Origin: RGIG1902 sp034926865
GTDB lineage: Bacteria; Bacillota; Clostridia; Oscillospirales; Butyricicoccaceae
Reading direction: 5' to 3'
DNA length: 64,000 nt
Assembly: GCA_034926865.1 (NCBI GenBank)
Contig: JAYFQP010000003.1
Span: forward strand, 163,857 to 227,856
This document shows positions 32,279 through 41,480 of this stretch, one piece after another (position 1 is the first letter of the stretch; each line of letters begins with the position of its first letter). A model generated the notes under the pieces. It ran no database searches, was not told where the DNA came from, and was given only the letters and a program-made list of their open reading frames with translations. The translations under genes and the position numbers were made by a program.

Positions 32279-34607
32279 TGTGCTTCACCCTGTCTGCTTC
32301 TTCGGCGATTTTGGCATCATTCCATCGATCCATCGTGCCGACAAGATACCCCGTGATCCTGCGGATACGCTCAAACTTTGGGCCGTTGTCAATTTCTTTG
32401 CGGCCGCACCTAGGGCAGCACTCTCCGATTATACCTGTATAACCGCAAACAATATCGCTGTCAACAGGATGGTTTATCGAACCGTATCCAACGCCGCAGT
32501 CGTGCATCGTCCTGACGACCTTCTCAAAGGCCTCAAGATTCTGGCTGGGATCTCCGTCAAGCTCTACATAGCTTATATGTCCCGCGTTTGTAAGCGCATG
32601 ATAGGGGCCCTCAATCTTGATCTTATCGTATGCGGATATATTGTAATAGACAGGTACATGGAAGCTATTTGTATAATACTCCCTATCAGTAACGCCGGGG
32701 ATTATGCCGAACTTCTTTTTATCAAGCTTTACAAATCTGCCTGAAAGTCCCTCAGCGGGGGTGGCGAGAAGCGTAAAGTTCAGCTTCATCTTCTTGCTTA
32801 GCCTGTCAAGATATTCCCTCATAAAGCTGACGATCTCCAAGCCGAGATGCCTTGCCTGCTCGCTTTCTCCGTGGTGCTTGCCTGTAAGAGCTACAAGCGT
32901 CTCGGCAAGACCGATAAACCCTACAGACAATGTGCCATGTTTTAATATCTCCCCTATGCAATCGTTAGGAGAAAGATTTTTTGACCCTATCCAAACTCCC
33001 TGGCCCATCAGGAATGGGAAATTCTTTACCTTCTTCTTTGCAACGATGCTGAAACGATCAAGCAGCTGGTTGCATACAAGGTCCATTTTGCGTTCAAGCT
33101 CCTCAAAGAACCACTCTACATTGCCGTTGCTCTTAATAGCTATTCTTGGGAGATTTATTGAAGTGAAGCTCAGGTTGCCGCGTCCGAAAGAAATCTCATT
33201 TTGCGGATCATAGACATTGCCCATGACTCTTGTGCGGCAGCCCATATAAGCGATCTCGGTCTCGGGGTGGCCGGGTTTGTAATACTGGAGATTATAAGGG
33301 GCGTCGATAAAGCTGAAATTGGGGAAAAGCCTCTTTGCAGAAACCTTGCACGCCAGCTTAAAAAGATCATAGTTCGGCTCGCCGGGATTATAGTTGATAC
33401 CTTCTTTTATTTTGAATATCTGGATCGGGAAAATAGGTGTTTCCCCTCTTCCAAGACCCGCATCTGTGGCCAGCAGGACATTCTTCATGACCATTCTGCC
33501 CTCTGGGCTAGTATCGAGACCATAGTTGATCGAAGAAAACGGAGTTTGAGCCCCTGCCCTTGAATGCATGGTATTAAGGTTATGTATCAAAGCCTCCATG
33601 GCCTGGTATGTGGTCTTATCTGTCTCGCGCAAAGCATTGTCATAGGCGAAGCATGTGCACTTTTCGTAAAGCTCTCCCTCAATGCCGGCCTCGGCAAGAA
33701 CCTGCTTTTCAGCCTGCTTATATTCGTCGCTCATATTAATCTCGGGATAAACGCCTTGCTCTCTGCCCATATCCTTTATGATGCGCCGGATCTCATCCTC
33801 GCGTGCCTCCTGATTTTCGGGGGAATCACCCTCAAGAAGCACTACGGCCTTGGAAAGATTAGCCCCGTATATTCTTCTGAAAGTTTTTGTAACTCCCTTG
33901 GCAAGGCCGTACTCAAAGTTTGGTATGCTCTGGCCGCCGTGCTGGTCATTCTGGTTAGACTGTATGGCTATGCAGGCCAGAGCGCAATAACTCGTTATAT
34001 CATTAGGTTCACGTAAAAATCCATGACCCGTAGAAAACCCACCTTTAAAAAGGCTTGTTATGTCTATCTGACAGCATGTCGTTGTGAGGGTATAAAAATC
34101 AAAATCGTGGATATGTATATCGCCCTCACGGTGTGCCTTGCTCTGCTCAGGCTTAAGGATATATTTCTCATAGAAATCCTTTGCGCCCTCGCTGCCATAC
34201 TTAAGCATGGTTCCCATGGCTGTATCGCCGTCGACATTGGCGTTATCCCTCTTAAGGTCGCTGTCCTCGGCATCAGCAAAGGTTATTTCATTATAAATGC
34301 GCATGAGGTTGCTCTTCATCTCGCGGGCACGGTTTCTCTCTGCTCTGTATATAATATATTTTTTGGATACCATGGCATAGCCGTTATCCATCAAAACTAC
34401 TTCTACCACATCCTGTATATCCTCTACACCGGGAGCATTATCCCCGAACTGCGCAAATAGCTTCTGCTCCACGAGCTGTGCCATACGCATGCTCTCGCCG
34501 TCATCCTCCCTGAAGCTGGCCTGCATGGCCTTTGCGATAGCCGCCGCTATCTTGTTAATGTCGTAAGGTGCTTCTCTTCCGTCCCTTTTAATAATTCTCG
34601 TGAACAT
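32271..34607 (-). CDS. nrdD: Anaerobic ribonucleoside-triphosphate reductase
   Basis: A 778-residue class III reductase that makes dNTPs from NTPs without oxygen. Residues 1-90 are an ATP-cone (IIKRDGREAPYDINKIAAAIAKAM); the barrel domain holds DIHIHDFDFY and GRGNLSFTSINLPR; near the C-terminus lies the zinc site ECCPRCGRKE and the glycyl radical motif RRITGYLVG. GAGGGG lies nine bases before the ATG. It is transcribed from a strong promoter that overlaps a NrdR-box-like sequence and is followed by nrdG. Confidence 0.96.
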   Translation of the reverse strand: MFTRIIKRDGREAPYDINKIAAAIAKAMQASFREDDGESMRMAQLVEQKLFAQFGDNAPGVEDIQDVVEVVLMDNGYAMVSKKYIIYRAERNRAREMKSNLMRIYNEITFADAEDSDLKRDNANVDGDTAMGTMLKYGSEGAKDFYEKYILKPEQSKAHREGDIHIHDFDFYTLTTTCCQIDITSLFKGGFSTGHGFLREPNDITSYCALACIAIQSNQNDQHGGQSIPNFEYGLAKGVTKTFRRIYGANLSKAVVLLEGDSPENQEAREDEIRRIIKDMGREQGVYPEINMSDEYKQAEKQVLAEAGIEGELYEKCTCFAYDNALRETDKTTYQAMEALIHNLNTMHSRAGAQTPFSSINYGLDTSPEGRMVMKNVLLATDAGLGRGETPIFPIQIFKIKEGINYNPGEPNYDLFKLACKVSAKRLFPNFSFIDAPYNLQYYKPGHPETEIAYMGCRTRVMGNVYDPQNEISFGRGNLSFTSINLPRIAIKSNGNVEWFFEELERKMDLVCNQLLDRFSIVAKKKVKNFPFLMGQGVWIGSKNLSPNDCIGEILKHGTLSVGFIGLAETLVALTGKHHGESEQARHLGLEIVSFMREYLDRLSKKMKLNFTLLATPAEGLSGRFVKLDKKKFGIIPGVTDREYYTNSFHVPVYYNISAYDKIKIEGPYHALTNAGHISYVELDGDPSQNLEAFEKVVRTMHDCGVGYGSINHPVDSDIVCGYTGIIGECCPRCGRKEIDNGPKFERIRRITGYLVGTMDRWNDAKIAEEADRVKHSV

Positions 34608-34665
34608 GTTCCAATACCCCTCATATCATAAATTATAGCTTGGATGCGTTCAAAAAACATATGTT

Positions 34666-34712
34666 ACCCGGGCAATCATAGCGTCTGTATCCACTTTGGA
34701 CATGCCCGGGGT
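34666..34712 (-). other. Hairpin at the 5' end of the nrdD transcript
   Basis: CCCGGGCA and TGCCCGGG form an eight-base-pair stem that encloses a small inner hairpin. It would be the first structure in the mRNA and is followed, after nine bases, by six T. It could be an attenuator or a protective 5' hairpin. Confidence 0.4.
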
Positions 34713-34722
34713 ACAATTCATA

Positions 34723-34751
34723 ATTATAAACGTCCATTTACAGCCTGTCAA
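34723..34751 (-). promoter_or_regulatory. Consensus promoter of nrdDG
   Basis: On the minus strand a perfect TTGACA (34746-34751) and perfect TATAAT (34723-34728) are 17 bases apart. Confidence 0.9.
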
Positions 34752-34761
34752 TATATAGTAT
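34746..34761 (-). promoter_or_regulatory. NrdR-box-like site
   Basis: ATACTATATATTGACA matches the core of the NrdR box (ACTATATATTG) and overlaps the -35 element. NrdR represses reductase genes when dATP/ATP is high. Only one box is clear; the usual pair is not visible. Confidence 0.6.
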
Positions 34762-34810
34762 CCATTTAAAAAAACTTTGTTAGAATTCAACAACATGTAG
34801 AAAAATAAAT

Positions 34811-34832
34811 AAGTCGGGGGTTACCCCGACTT
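34811..34832 (-). terminator. Terminator of the two-component/MATE operon
   Basis: AAGTCGGGG and CCCCGACTT form a nine-pair stem, followed on the minus strand by an A/T-rich run with five T. It comes 17 bases after the MATE stop. Confidence 0.85.
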
Positions 34833-34849
34833 TCGTAATTTTTCCATTT

Positions 34850-36199
34850 TTACGTTAATCTTCTTATCCATTTGCCACTTTTGAAGCGCCAAATGCACAG
34901 AAATGTCTTCAAAGCATACTCTCCGATATACATTCCGGCCACGAGCGCAACAAAAGAGACTTCCGTCATATATGCTAAATACCACAAAACAGGTATCCCT
35001 ATAAGATATACCGAACCGGCATCTACAAAAAAACCGAACCTTGTATCTCCGCCTGCCCTGAATATGCCGACAACCGCCACATATGGAATATTGATAAACG
35101 GCATGAGCAACCCGTGTAGTACAAGCAAGTGCGAGGCCGTGAGGCGGGCGCCCTCGGTTTCGATGCTCATTATAGACAGCACAGGGTTTCTTAAAAGTAT
35201 CTGAAGCCCACCCAAAACCACCGAGACCAGCGGAAATGCTATAAGATATTTTTTCGCCATATGATAAGCTTCATCCAGACGGTCTTCGCCGATAGTTTTA
35301 CCCACCATTATAGCACAGGCATTGCAGAGGCCAACAAAAAAGACAAAAAAGACCTCATGCACCGAGTTGAAGATAGTATACGCCGAATAATTTTCGCTTC
35401 CTTGCCTTGCAAGGATCACTGAATATATGCTTGTGCCCACTGACCAAAATATCTCGTTAAAAAGAACCGGAGTGGAAACCGCGAAATACTTTTTGACGAA
35501 AGCCTTATCCCATTCAAAAAGCTGCCTTATGCTGCGGAGAAACACGCTTTTCTTTTTATAAGCGATGACAATTATTACAACCGCCTGGGCCGCCATTGCA
35601 ATAACTGTTCCCAGCGCGGCTCCATTAAGCCCCATTTTTGGCATTCCGAAATGCCCGTATATAAAAGTATAGTTAAGCACGATATTTACCACGACGCCGC
35701 ATGCAGATGCGATAAACGGAGTTTTTACATCCTCGGTTGAGCGCACCGCAGTGCTGACAACGAAAGTCGCGCTGTTGAACAGCATAGCAAGACAAACCGT
35801 TCTTATATAACCGGCTCCTGCCTTCATGACAGCTGCCTCATCAGTAAAGATCATCATCATCTGCATCGGGAAAAACGCAGCAGCCAGAACATATATAATC
35901 GAAATCCCCGTTCCAACCACAAGAGCTATACCAACCGAACGCCTGATGTTCCTTTCATCCCCCGCTCCCCAATACTGCGCTATGAGCGCAGCGCTGCCGG
36001 AGCAAACGCCAAATATAAGAACATTCATGATAAAACTCCAGCGCGTCGCGATTCCTATTGCGGATGTCGCCACGTTGCCAAGCCCCACTACCATTGCAGT
36101 ATCAATAAGATAACCGCATGAACTCAAAAGGTTCTGCATTGCTATGGGGAAAGCAAGGGCAAACATCCTTTTATAAAATTGTTTATTGTCCAAAATCAC
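34850..36199 (-). CDS. MATE family efflux transporter (second)
   Basis: A 449-residue MATE protein with about twelve helices: FALAFPIAMQNLLSSCGYLIDTAMVVG, FGVCSGSAALIAQYWGAGDERNIRR, and LNGAALGTVIAMAAQAVVI. It is only distantly similar to the exporter at 9704. The first codon is unsettled: GTG at 36199 lies only three bases after AGGAG, whereas TTG at 36193 is nine bases after it. The gene overlaps the end of the GerMN gene by 17 bases and thus belongs to the two-component operon. Confidence 0.85.
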   Translation of the reverse strand: MILDNKQFYKRMFALAFPIAMQNLLSSCGYLIDTAMVVGLGNVATSAIGIATRWSFIMNVLIFGVCSGSAALIAQYWGAGDERNIRRSVGIALVVGTGISIIYVLAAAFFPMQMMMIFTDEAAVMKAGAGYIRTVCLAMLFNSATFVVSTAVRSTEDVKTPFIASACGVVVNIVLNYTFIYGHFGMPKMGLNGAALGTVIAMAAQAVVIIVIAYKKKSVFLRSIRQLFEWDKAFVKKYFAVSTPVLFNEIFWSVGTSIYSVILARQGSENYSAYTIFNSVHEVFFVFFVGLCNACAIMVGKTIGEDRLDEAYHMAKKYLIAFPLVSVVLGGLQILLRNPVLSIMSIETEGARLTASHLLVLHGLLMPFINIPYVAVVGIFRAGGDTRFGFFVDAGSVYLIGIPVLWYLAYMTEVSFVALVAGMYIGEYALKTFLCIWRFKSGKWIRRLT

Positions 36200-37082
36200 T
36201 TTCTCCTAAAAATTCTGAATTAAAAGCAAGCGGCCCATCACATCCTTTCAGATTTCTTTCGGATGGCACCCTGCCGTTAATGGTTACATTGACGGCCGTA
36301 ACTCCCCTGCAGGAGCACAGGCTGTCTACTATCGAAAATATATCGACTTCCCTGCCGGTCAAATCCATTTCTACAGGAACATACAAATCTGCCCTGACTA
36401 AGCCATCTTGATTGGGTGCCGATACCGATCTGATATCCATTCGCCCATCAAAAGGCGCAGTTACTCCAAGCTGCCCGCTTATCATCTCTTTAAGCACAAT
36501 AAGCGGGGTTATCTTCTCTTCTTCGGTTACTATGCGCATCTGATAACTGAAAAGATTATTATCTTCCCGGCTGACCGGATACACTCCTATCTCGAAGGCA
36601 GAGAGCCGAAGGTCCTCGTCGTCAAGAAGTATCGACTGATTGCCCATAAAAACAGTACCTCCAGCCTCGCCGCCGATCACCCTCACATATCTTATCTGGC
36701 TTATCTCCATAAGAGAAAGCGTGACCCCTGAGCTTAAAAGACTTGCCTCTATCACAGAAAGCTTCTCAAACTCGTCAGAAAAACGTATAACCACGGTGCT
36801 TCCGAAGACCTGAACTTCCGAAAGCTCGATATCGTTCCATATAAGGGATATATCATTTTTATTCAGCGGCGTACGCATAGCCTCGATGACGTCCCTGATC
36901 TGATCCTTAAGCTCGCGGCTGCCGTCAAAGGAGGCCACCTCATATCCAAGCCTGCGACCCGTTTCGGTCTGTGTAAGAAAATATACGGCCCTGACCTCAT
37001 CGCTGCTTGTGCTCTGCTGGGTGGCGCATCCTGCTATAAGACAAAGAGCCAGCGTCAAAGCAATAAAAACTGTTTTTTTCAT
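36183..37082 (-). CDS. GerMN domain lipoprotein
   Basis: A 299-residue lipoprotein: signal MKKTVFIALTLALCLIAGC, then two GerMN-like modules. The first covers about residues 30-150 (VYFLTQTETGRRL, VIEAMRTP, VVIRFSDEFEKL, IEASLLSSGVTLSL), the second about 170-280 (LIVLKEMISGQL, VRADLYVPVEMDL). Bacillus GerM is a sporulation and germination lipoprotein; in Clostridia such proteins also occur with histidine kinases, as LpqB does in Actinobacteria. Its ATG overlaps the kinase stop (ATGA), so it may modulate that sensor outside the membrane (inference). Confidence 0.82.
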   Translation of the reverse strand: MKKTVFIALTLALCLIAGCATQQSTSSDEVRAVYFLTQTETGRRLGYEVASFDGSRELKDQIRDVIEAMRTPLNKNDISLIWNDIELSEVQVFGSTVVIRFSDEFEKLSVIEASLLSSGVTLSLMEISQIRYVRVIGGEAGGTVFMGNQSILLDDEDLRLSAFEIGVYPVSREDNNLFSYQMRIVTEEEKITPLIVLKEMISGQLGVTAPFDGRMDIRSVSAPNQDGLVRADLYVPVEMDLTGREVDIFSIVDSLCSCRGVTAVNVTINGRVPSERNLKGCDGPLAFNSEFLGESDFGQ

Positions 37083-38530
37083 TGCGCGCCTCCTTCATCC
37101 GTTTTTTCGGCAGGAGCGTTTTTGAAATAAACCGTAAAACATGTCCCCTCGCCAAAGGTAGAAGTTACTTCAACATGCCCTCCTATGGCGTCCATACACT
37201 GCCCGACGATCGAAAGCCCCAGCCCAGTCCCACCGGTCTGCCTCGAACGCATTTTATCCACTCTGTAGAATCTGTCAAAAATGCGTTCAAGCTCGTCTTC
37301 CTTTATTCCTATGCCCGTATCAGCTACATGAAGGACCGTGTTGTTTTCAGATGCCTCCATAGTCACATGCACAGTTCCGCCCTGCCTGTTGTATTTTATC
37401 GAGTTTTCCATCAGATTGAAAACCACCTGATATATCATATCAGGATTTCCTGAGACATAGGCCGTCTCCGGAAGGTTGTATATTATGTTAACGTCAAAGC
37501 CTTTTGCATTAAACTTAAGCCTGTCGGCACATTTGATAACTGTATGTGTCAGATCACATATGCCGGACAACCTGTCTCCGTTTTCCATACGACTGAGGTA
37601 TAAAAGCCCCTCGGTTATCCTTGTAAGCCTGTCGATCTCGTCGCTTATATCGCCCAGGAACTCCCTTACTTCCTCAACCTTTATGTCTTTGGCCTGCAAA
37701 ATAGAATCACATAAGAGCTTTATTGAGGCAAGCGGTGTCTTTAGCTCGTGCGACGCATCAGATACAAACTGACGCCTTATCGATTCGTTCTTTCCCAGCT
37801 GAGCGCTCATCTGGTTGAACTCTTCAGCTATAGTACCAAGCTCGTCTCGGTTTTTCAGCTCGATCCTGTAATCGTAATTTCCCTCACGAATCTGATTGAC
37901 CCCCTCAAGAACTTTGTCAAATCGCCGTCTGAGAGAAGTTGTAAAGGTTATAATAAAAAAAGCGGCCAGCGCTGTCACTGTGAAAGATATGCGCGCTATG
38001 TCATTTTGTGTCTCGCCCAAAAGCCCTGCGCTTTCGGTGTCATACTCATATGCGTAAACCGAGCCAACGATCCCCGCATCTTTTGTTACCGAGCAGGCTA
38101 TGCGGTAACTGAACGCATCTGAATCATATCTGCATCTGAACACATCCTTGCCGAAAAGCGCCTCGATGATTTCAGGAAAAAGCACAGTTTTACCTATTAT
38201 GTCTGAGGATTTAAGGTTATCGTAGACCACCCTGCCTCCTCCGTCGGTCACAAGAACTCTGTAATCCCTGCCGATATCAAGGATGGAAAGCGCCGTAGCC
38301 GCAGTCTCATAGTCAAGTATAGGCGAGCTTTCAAGGGCAGACGAGAAAGCGCCGAAATTCGAACGCATTTCGGCTTCTCTCGCAAATATTATCTGGTTTC
38401 TCATCAGGCTTATGGGGTATGTGTTCAGAATGGTAAGCAAAACAAAGGCCAATATCGTGAACCCGGCGAATATTTTGAATCTGAGACTGTTGATGCCCCT
38501 GGCGGAGTTCAGCCTGCTCATTTTCTTCAT
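37079..38530 (-). CDS. Membrane sensor histidine kinase
   Basis: A 483-residue kinase. One helix at 18-38, an extracytoplasmic sensor region to about 180, a second helix at 183-205, a HAMP domain (206-260), HisKA with the phospho-acceptor in FVSDASHELKTPLASIKLL, and an ATPase domain with NLMENSIKYN, VADTGIGIKE and GGTGLGLSIV. It should phosphorylate the response regulator encoded just upstream. No strong ribosome site precedes the ATG at 38530 (AAGG lies 13 bases away), so the start is less certain. It is followed by coupled GerMN and MATE genes. Confidence 0.92.
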   Translation of the reverse strand: MKKMSRLNSARGINSLRFKIFAGFTILAFVLLTILNTYPISLMRNQIIFAREAEMRSNFGAFSSALESSPILDYETAATALSILDIGRDYRVLVTDGGGRVVYDNLKSSDIIGKTVLFPEIIEALFGKDVFRCRYDSDAFSYRIACSVTKDAGIVGSVYAYEYDTESAGLLGETQNDIARISFTVTALAAFFIITFTTSLRRRFDKVLEGVNQIREGNYDYRIELKNRDELGTIAEEFNQMSAQLGKNESIRRQFVSDASHELKTPLASIKLLCDSILQAKDIKVEEVREFLGDISDEIDRLTRITEGLLYLSRMENGDRLSGICDLTHTVIKCADRLKFNAKGFDVNIIYNLPETAYVSGNPDMIYQVVFNLMENSIKYNRQGGTVHVTMEASENNTVLHVADTGIGIKEDELERIFDRFYRVDKMRSRQTGGTGLGLSIVGQCMDAIGGHVEVTSTFGEGTCFTVYFKNAPAEKTDEGGAQ

Positions 38531-38557
38531 GACGTCATCACAGCCTTACAGCGCTTT

Positions 38558-39253
38558 TTATTTTTCGGGATCGTTGAAATAATAACCGACGCCCCATTTG
38601 GTCATGATATACTCGGGGGAAGCGTCATCTTTTTCAAGCTTCTCCCTTATCCTCCTGATATGCACGTCGACAGTGCGGATATCGCCGGGATATCCGTAGC
38701 CCCATACCTGCTCAAGCAACTCGTCGCGCGAAAACACCTTTCCCACATTGCTCATAAGCATGACAAACAAATCAAACTCCTTCGCCGTAAGCTCAGGGGT
38801 CTCCCCGCGCACCACAACTGATCTTTTGATAAGATCTACCTTAAGATCTTTGGCCGTAAGCACGCTTTCCACCTGTTCTTCCCCCTTGATAAACCTGGGG
38901 CTGCGCTTGAGTATGACCTTCATTCTGGCTTTAAGCTCAAGTATATCGAAGGGCTTTGTCAAATAATCGTCCGCCCCGTACTCAAAGCCCAGGAGCTTGT
39001 CAGAGCCCTCTCCCTTAGCGGTAAGCATAATAACAGGCACATCGCTTGTCTCCCTGATCTTGCGGCATACAGACAGGCCGTCGTATACCGGAAGCATGAG
39101 GTCAAGAATTATAAGGTCATATGCATTCCTGTGAAAAAGCTCCAGAGCCTGCTGCCCGTCATAGGCCCCGTCGACCTCATACCCGTCATTTTCAAGATTG
39201 AAAGTTATTCCCTTTACGAGCAATTTCTCGTCATCCACTACCAGTATCCTCAT
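38558..39253 (-). CDS. OmpR-family response regulator
   Basis: A 231-residue regulator: receiver domain (1-120) with VVDDEKLLV, phospho-acceptor in DLIILDLMLPVYDG and the conserved lysine in LTKPFDI, then a winged helix (135-230) with LTAKEFDLFVMLMSNVGKVFSRDELLEQVWGY and VDVHIRRIREKLE. GGAGG lies five bases before the ATG. It is the first gene of RR - kinase - GerMN lipoprotein - MATE and probably controls that operon or cell-envelope genes; the signal is not known. Confidence 0.94.
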   Translation of the reverse strand: MRILVVDDEKLLVKGITFNLENDGYEVDGAYDGQQALELFHRNAYDLIILDLMLPVYDGLSVCRKIRETSDVPVIMLTAKGEGSDKLLGFEYGADDYLTKPFDILELKARMKVILKRSPRFIKGEEQVESVLTAKDLKVDLIKRSVVVRGETPELTAKEFDLFVMLMSNVGKVFSRDELLEQVWGYGYPGDIRTVDVHIRRIREKLEKDDASPEYIMTKWGVGYYFNDPEK

Positions 39254-39299
39254 TTTGTCCTCCTTAGGAATTATAAAAGCAAATAATTTGTAAACGGCA

Positions 39300-39328
39300 T
39301 TGAAAAGACATACCCTTTTTGGTAGACT
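39300..39328 (+). promoter_or_regulatory. Promoter of the D,D-carboxypeptidase gene
   Basis: TTGAAA (39300-39305) and TAGACT (39323-39328) are 17 bases apart; about 120 bases of leader with a GCCGC-rich hairpin (39343-39356) follow. Confidence 0.45.
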
Positions 39329-39456
39329 TTAAGTAAAGACGCCGCCGCTTGCGGCGCAAAAGAACTTACCGGGCCCGGAAATGCCTTTTTCGGATGTTTC
39401 AATCTCCGTTATAAAACCGGGCATTTTTATATTTTATCTAGTGGGGGGATAGATCT

Positions 39457-40761
39457 ATGATCAAAAAAGTAATCGCCGCCTGCCTTGCGGCAGCCTGCAT
39501 GACAATAAGCGTAAATGCCCTTGAAGCGCCGACGATCAACGCAAAAGGGGCTATTATAGGCGAAATGAAAACCGGAGAAACGGTTTATGAGCTGAACGCT
39601 GACGAAAAGCTGTATCCTGCGAGCACTACAAAGATAATGACAGGCATACTTGCACTCGAATATGGCAATACAAACGATGTTATCACGGTTTCTAGCGACG
39701 CCGTCAACGGCCTTTCTGAAAGCGGAAGCAGCACGCTTCTCAAAGCTGGTGAACAGATGAACTTTATGGATATGGTAACATACCTTCTCGTTGCCTCCGG
39801 CAACGACGCCGCCAATGCCCTCGCCGAACATGTCTCAGGCTCTACAGCGGCCTTTGTTGATCTTATGAATTCAAAAGCTCAAGAGCTTGGGTGTACCAAT
39901 ACCCACTTTGCAAATCCAAACGGTCTTCATGACGAAAACCATTATACCACAGCAAGGGACCTTCTGAAAATAGCTGAATATGCAATGAAGAACGAAACTT
40001 TTGCTTCTTTGGTAAAAATCGATAAAATTACCCTGCCCGCTACAAATATGCGCGGAACTCAGACAATCTCCACAACAAACCATCTTATCTCGCGCTGGAG
40101 AAACAGAAACTACTATTATGAGGGTGCCATAGGAATAAAAACCGGCTCGACCACCCCTGCCGGCCTTTGTCTTGTCAGCGGAATAAAATCAGGCGACCTA
40201 ACTTATATCACTGTCGTTTTGGGGGCAGGCGAAGCAGCAGACGGCTCGCTAGGCAGCTTTACGGAAACTATCAAACTTCTCGACTATGCAAAAAACGGTT
40301 TTGAAGTGCAGCCCATGGTAAACAGCTCAGATCCGGTGACAGAAGCTCCAGTCTCCCTTGGCAAAGATGCTGACTCGGTTGTGCTCATCCCGGAAAACGG
40401 CTTTACCGCCCTTTTGCCCAAGGGTTTCAACCAGGCTGACGTCACAGTCTCTTATGCAGTTAACGAAGACATCAAGGCTCCTATAGAAAAAGGCGATATC
40501 CTGGGAAAGGCAACATACAGCTATAAAGGCAAGGAGTATACCACTGTCAACCTTGTAGCGTCTGAATCGATCCGCCGTTCCACATGGTTCTTTATTATAG
40601 ATTCGGTGATCGGAATTTTTAGCAGCACCTTCTTCAAGATTGCAATAGGTCTTATAATGTTGGCAATCATAGCATTTCTTACCTATGCCATGGTAAACCG
40701 CCGCAAGAGAAAACGCAGAAATGTGTATCGCTCATCATATCAAAGCCGTAGACGCCGCTGA
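39457..40761 (+). CDS. D-alanyl-D-alanine carboxypeptidase (S11, PBP5-like)
   Basis: A 434-residue secreted enzyme that trims the terminal D-Ala from peptidoglycan peptides. Signal peptide (1-22), then the penicillin-binding fold: nucleophile S56 in ASTTK, the SGN motif in VASGNDAANALA, and IGIKTGSTTPAGLC. A beta domain with VTVSYAVNEDI follows, then a C-terminal membrane helix (about 389-412) and a basic tail, so it is anchored by a helix and not by an amphipathic end as in PBP5. Six G lie eight bases before the ATG. Confidence 0.93.
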   Translation: MIKKVIAACLAAACMTISVNALEAPTINAKGAIIGEMKTGETVYELNADEKLYPASTTKIMTGILALEYGNTNDVITVSSDAVNGLSESGSSTLLKAGEQMNFMDMVTYLLVASGNDAANALAEHVSGSTAAFVDLMNSKAQELGCTNTHFANPNGLHDENHYTTARDLLKIAEYAMKNETFASLVKIDKITLPATNMRGTQTISTTNHLISRWRNRNYYYEGAIGIKTGSTTPAGLCLVSGIKSGDLTYITVVLGAGEAADGSLGSFTETIKLLDYAKNGFEVQPMVNSSDPVTEAPVSLGKDADSVVLIPENGFTALLPKGFNQADVTVSYAVNEDIKAPIEKGDILGKATYSYKGKEYTTVNLVASESIRRSTWFFIIDSVIGIFSSTFFKIAIGLIMLAIIAFLTYAMVNRRKRKRRNVYRSSYQSRRRR

Positions 40762-40804
40762 TCATCTTTTGCCCAAAAATTTGTAAAATAAACAGTATCA
40801 ATAA

Positions 40805-40834
40805 AAAAGGGACGCACAGCTGTGTGTCCCTTTT
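40805..40834 (+). terminator. Bidirectional terminator
   Basis: AAAAGGGAC and GTCCCTTTT form a stem around a self-complementary loop. It separates the carboxypeptidase from the convergent upp operon. Confidence 0.85.
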
Positions 40835-40844
40835 AAATCAATCA

Positions 40845-41474
40845 TCACTTTGTGCCGAATATCCTGTCGCCTGCATCGCCGAGGCCTGGTACGATGTATC
40901 CGATTTCGTTAAGGCACTCATCCTGGGCGGCGCAGTAGATATCTACGTCGGGATGCTCACACTCTACTCTTGCGATGCCCTCAGGCGCTGCAATTATGCA
41001 CATAAGGCGGATATGGGTAACGCCCCTCTTCTTTATCTGTGTAATGGCGTCAACGGCCGAACCGCCTGTCGCCAGCATGGGATCGACTACGATGACCTCG
41101 CGCTCCTCTATGTCTTTTGGCAGCTTGCAATAATATTCTACAGGCTGTAATGTCTCCTCATCCCTGTAAAGCCCGATATGTCCAACCTTTGCGGCAGGTA
41201 TCATCTGCAGCATGCCGTCAACCATTCCAAGGCCGGCTCTGAGTATAGGCACGATGGCCAGCTTCTTTCCGGAAAGCACGCCGCACTTGGCCATGCCCAT
41301 AGGGGTTTCTATCTCTACCTCTTCAACAGGCAGATTCCTTGTGGCCTCATAGCACATGAGCATCGATATCTCGCTTACGATCTCTCTGAACTCTTTAGCC
41401 CCCGTGTTTTTGTCCCTCAAAATCGAAAGCTTATGCTTTATAAGAGGATGATCCATGATCTGCGTCTTTCCCAT
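40845..41474 (-). CDS. upp: Uracil phosphoribosyltransferase
   Basis: A 209-residue enzyme that makes UMP from uracil and PRPP. Visible are HPLIKHKLSILRDKNTG at the start, the PRPP-binding VVDPMLATGGSAVDAI, and the uracil-binding end EIGYIVPGLGDAGDRIFGTK. GGAG lies nine bases upstream of the ATG. It is the last gene of tsaE-tsaB-rpiB-upp, six bases after rpiB. Confidence 0.97.
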   Translation of the reverse strand: MGKTQIMDHPLIKHKLSILRDKNTGAKEFREIVSEISMLMCYEATRNLPVEEVEIETPMGMAKCGVLSGKKLAIVPILRAGLGMVDGMLQMIPAAKVGHIGLYRDEETLQPVEYYCKLPKDIEEREVIVVDPMLATGGSAVDAITQIKKRGVTHIRLMCIIAAPEGIARVECEHPDVDIYCAAQDECLNEIGYIVPGLGDAGDRIFGTK

Positions 41475-41480
41475 TGATTA

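Noticed and set aside
34666..34712. Possible tRNA-like fold before nrdD
   Set aside because: There is no four-arm layout, no TTC arm and no acceptor stem; it is a simple long hairpin in an mRNA leader.
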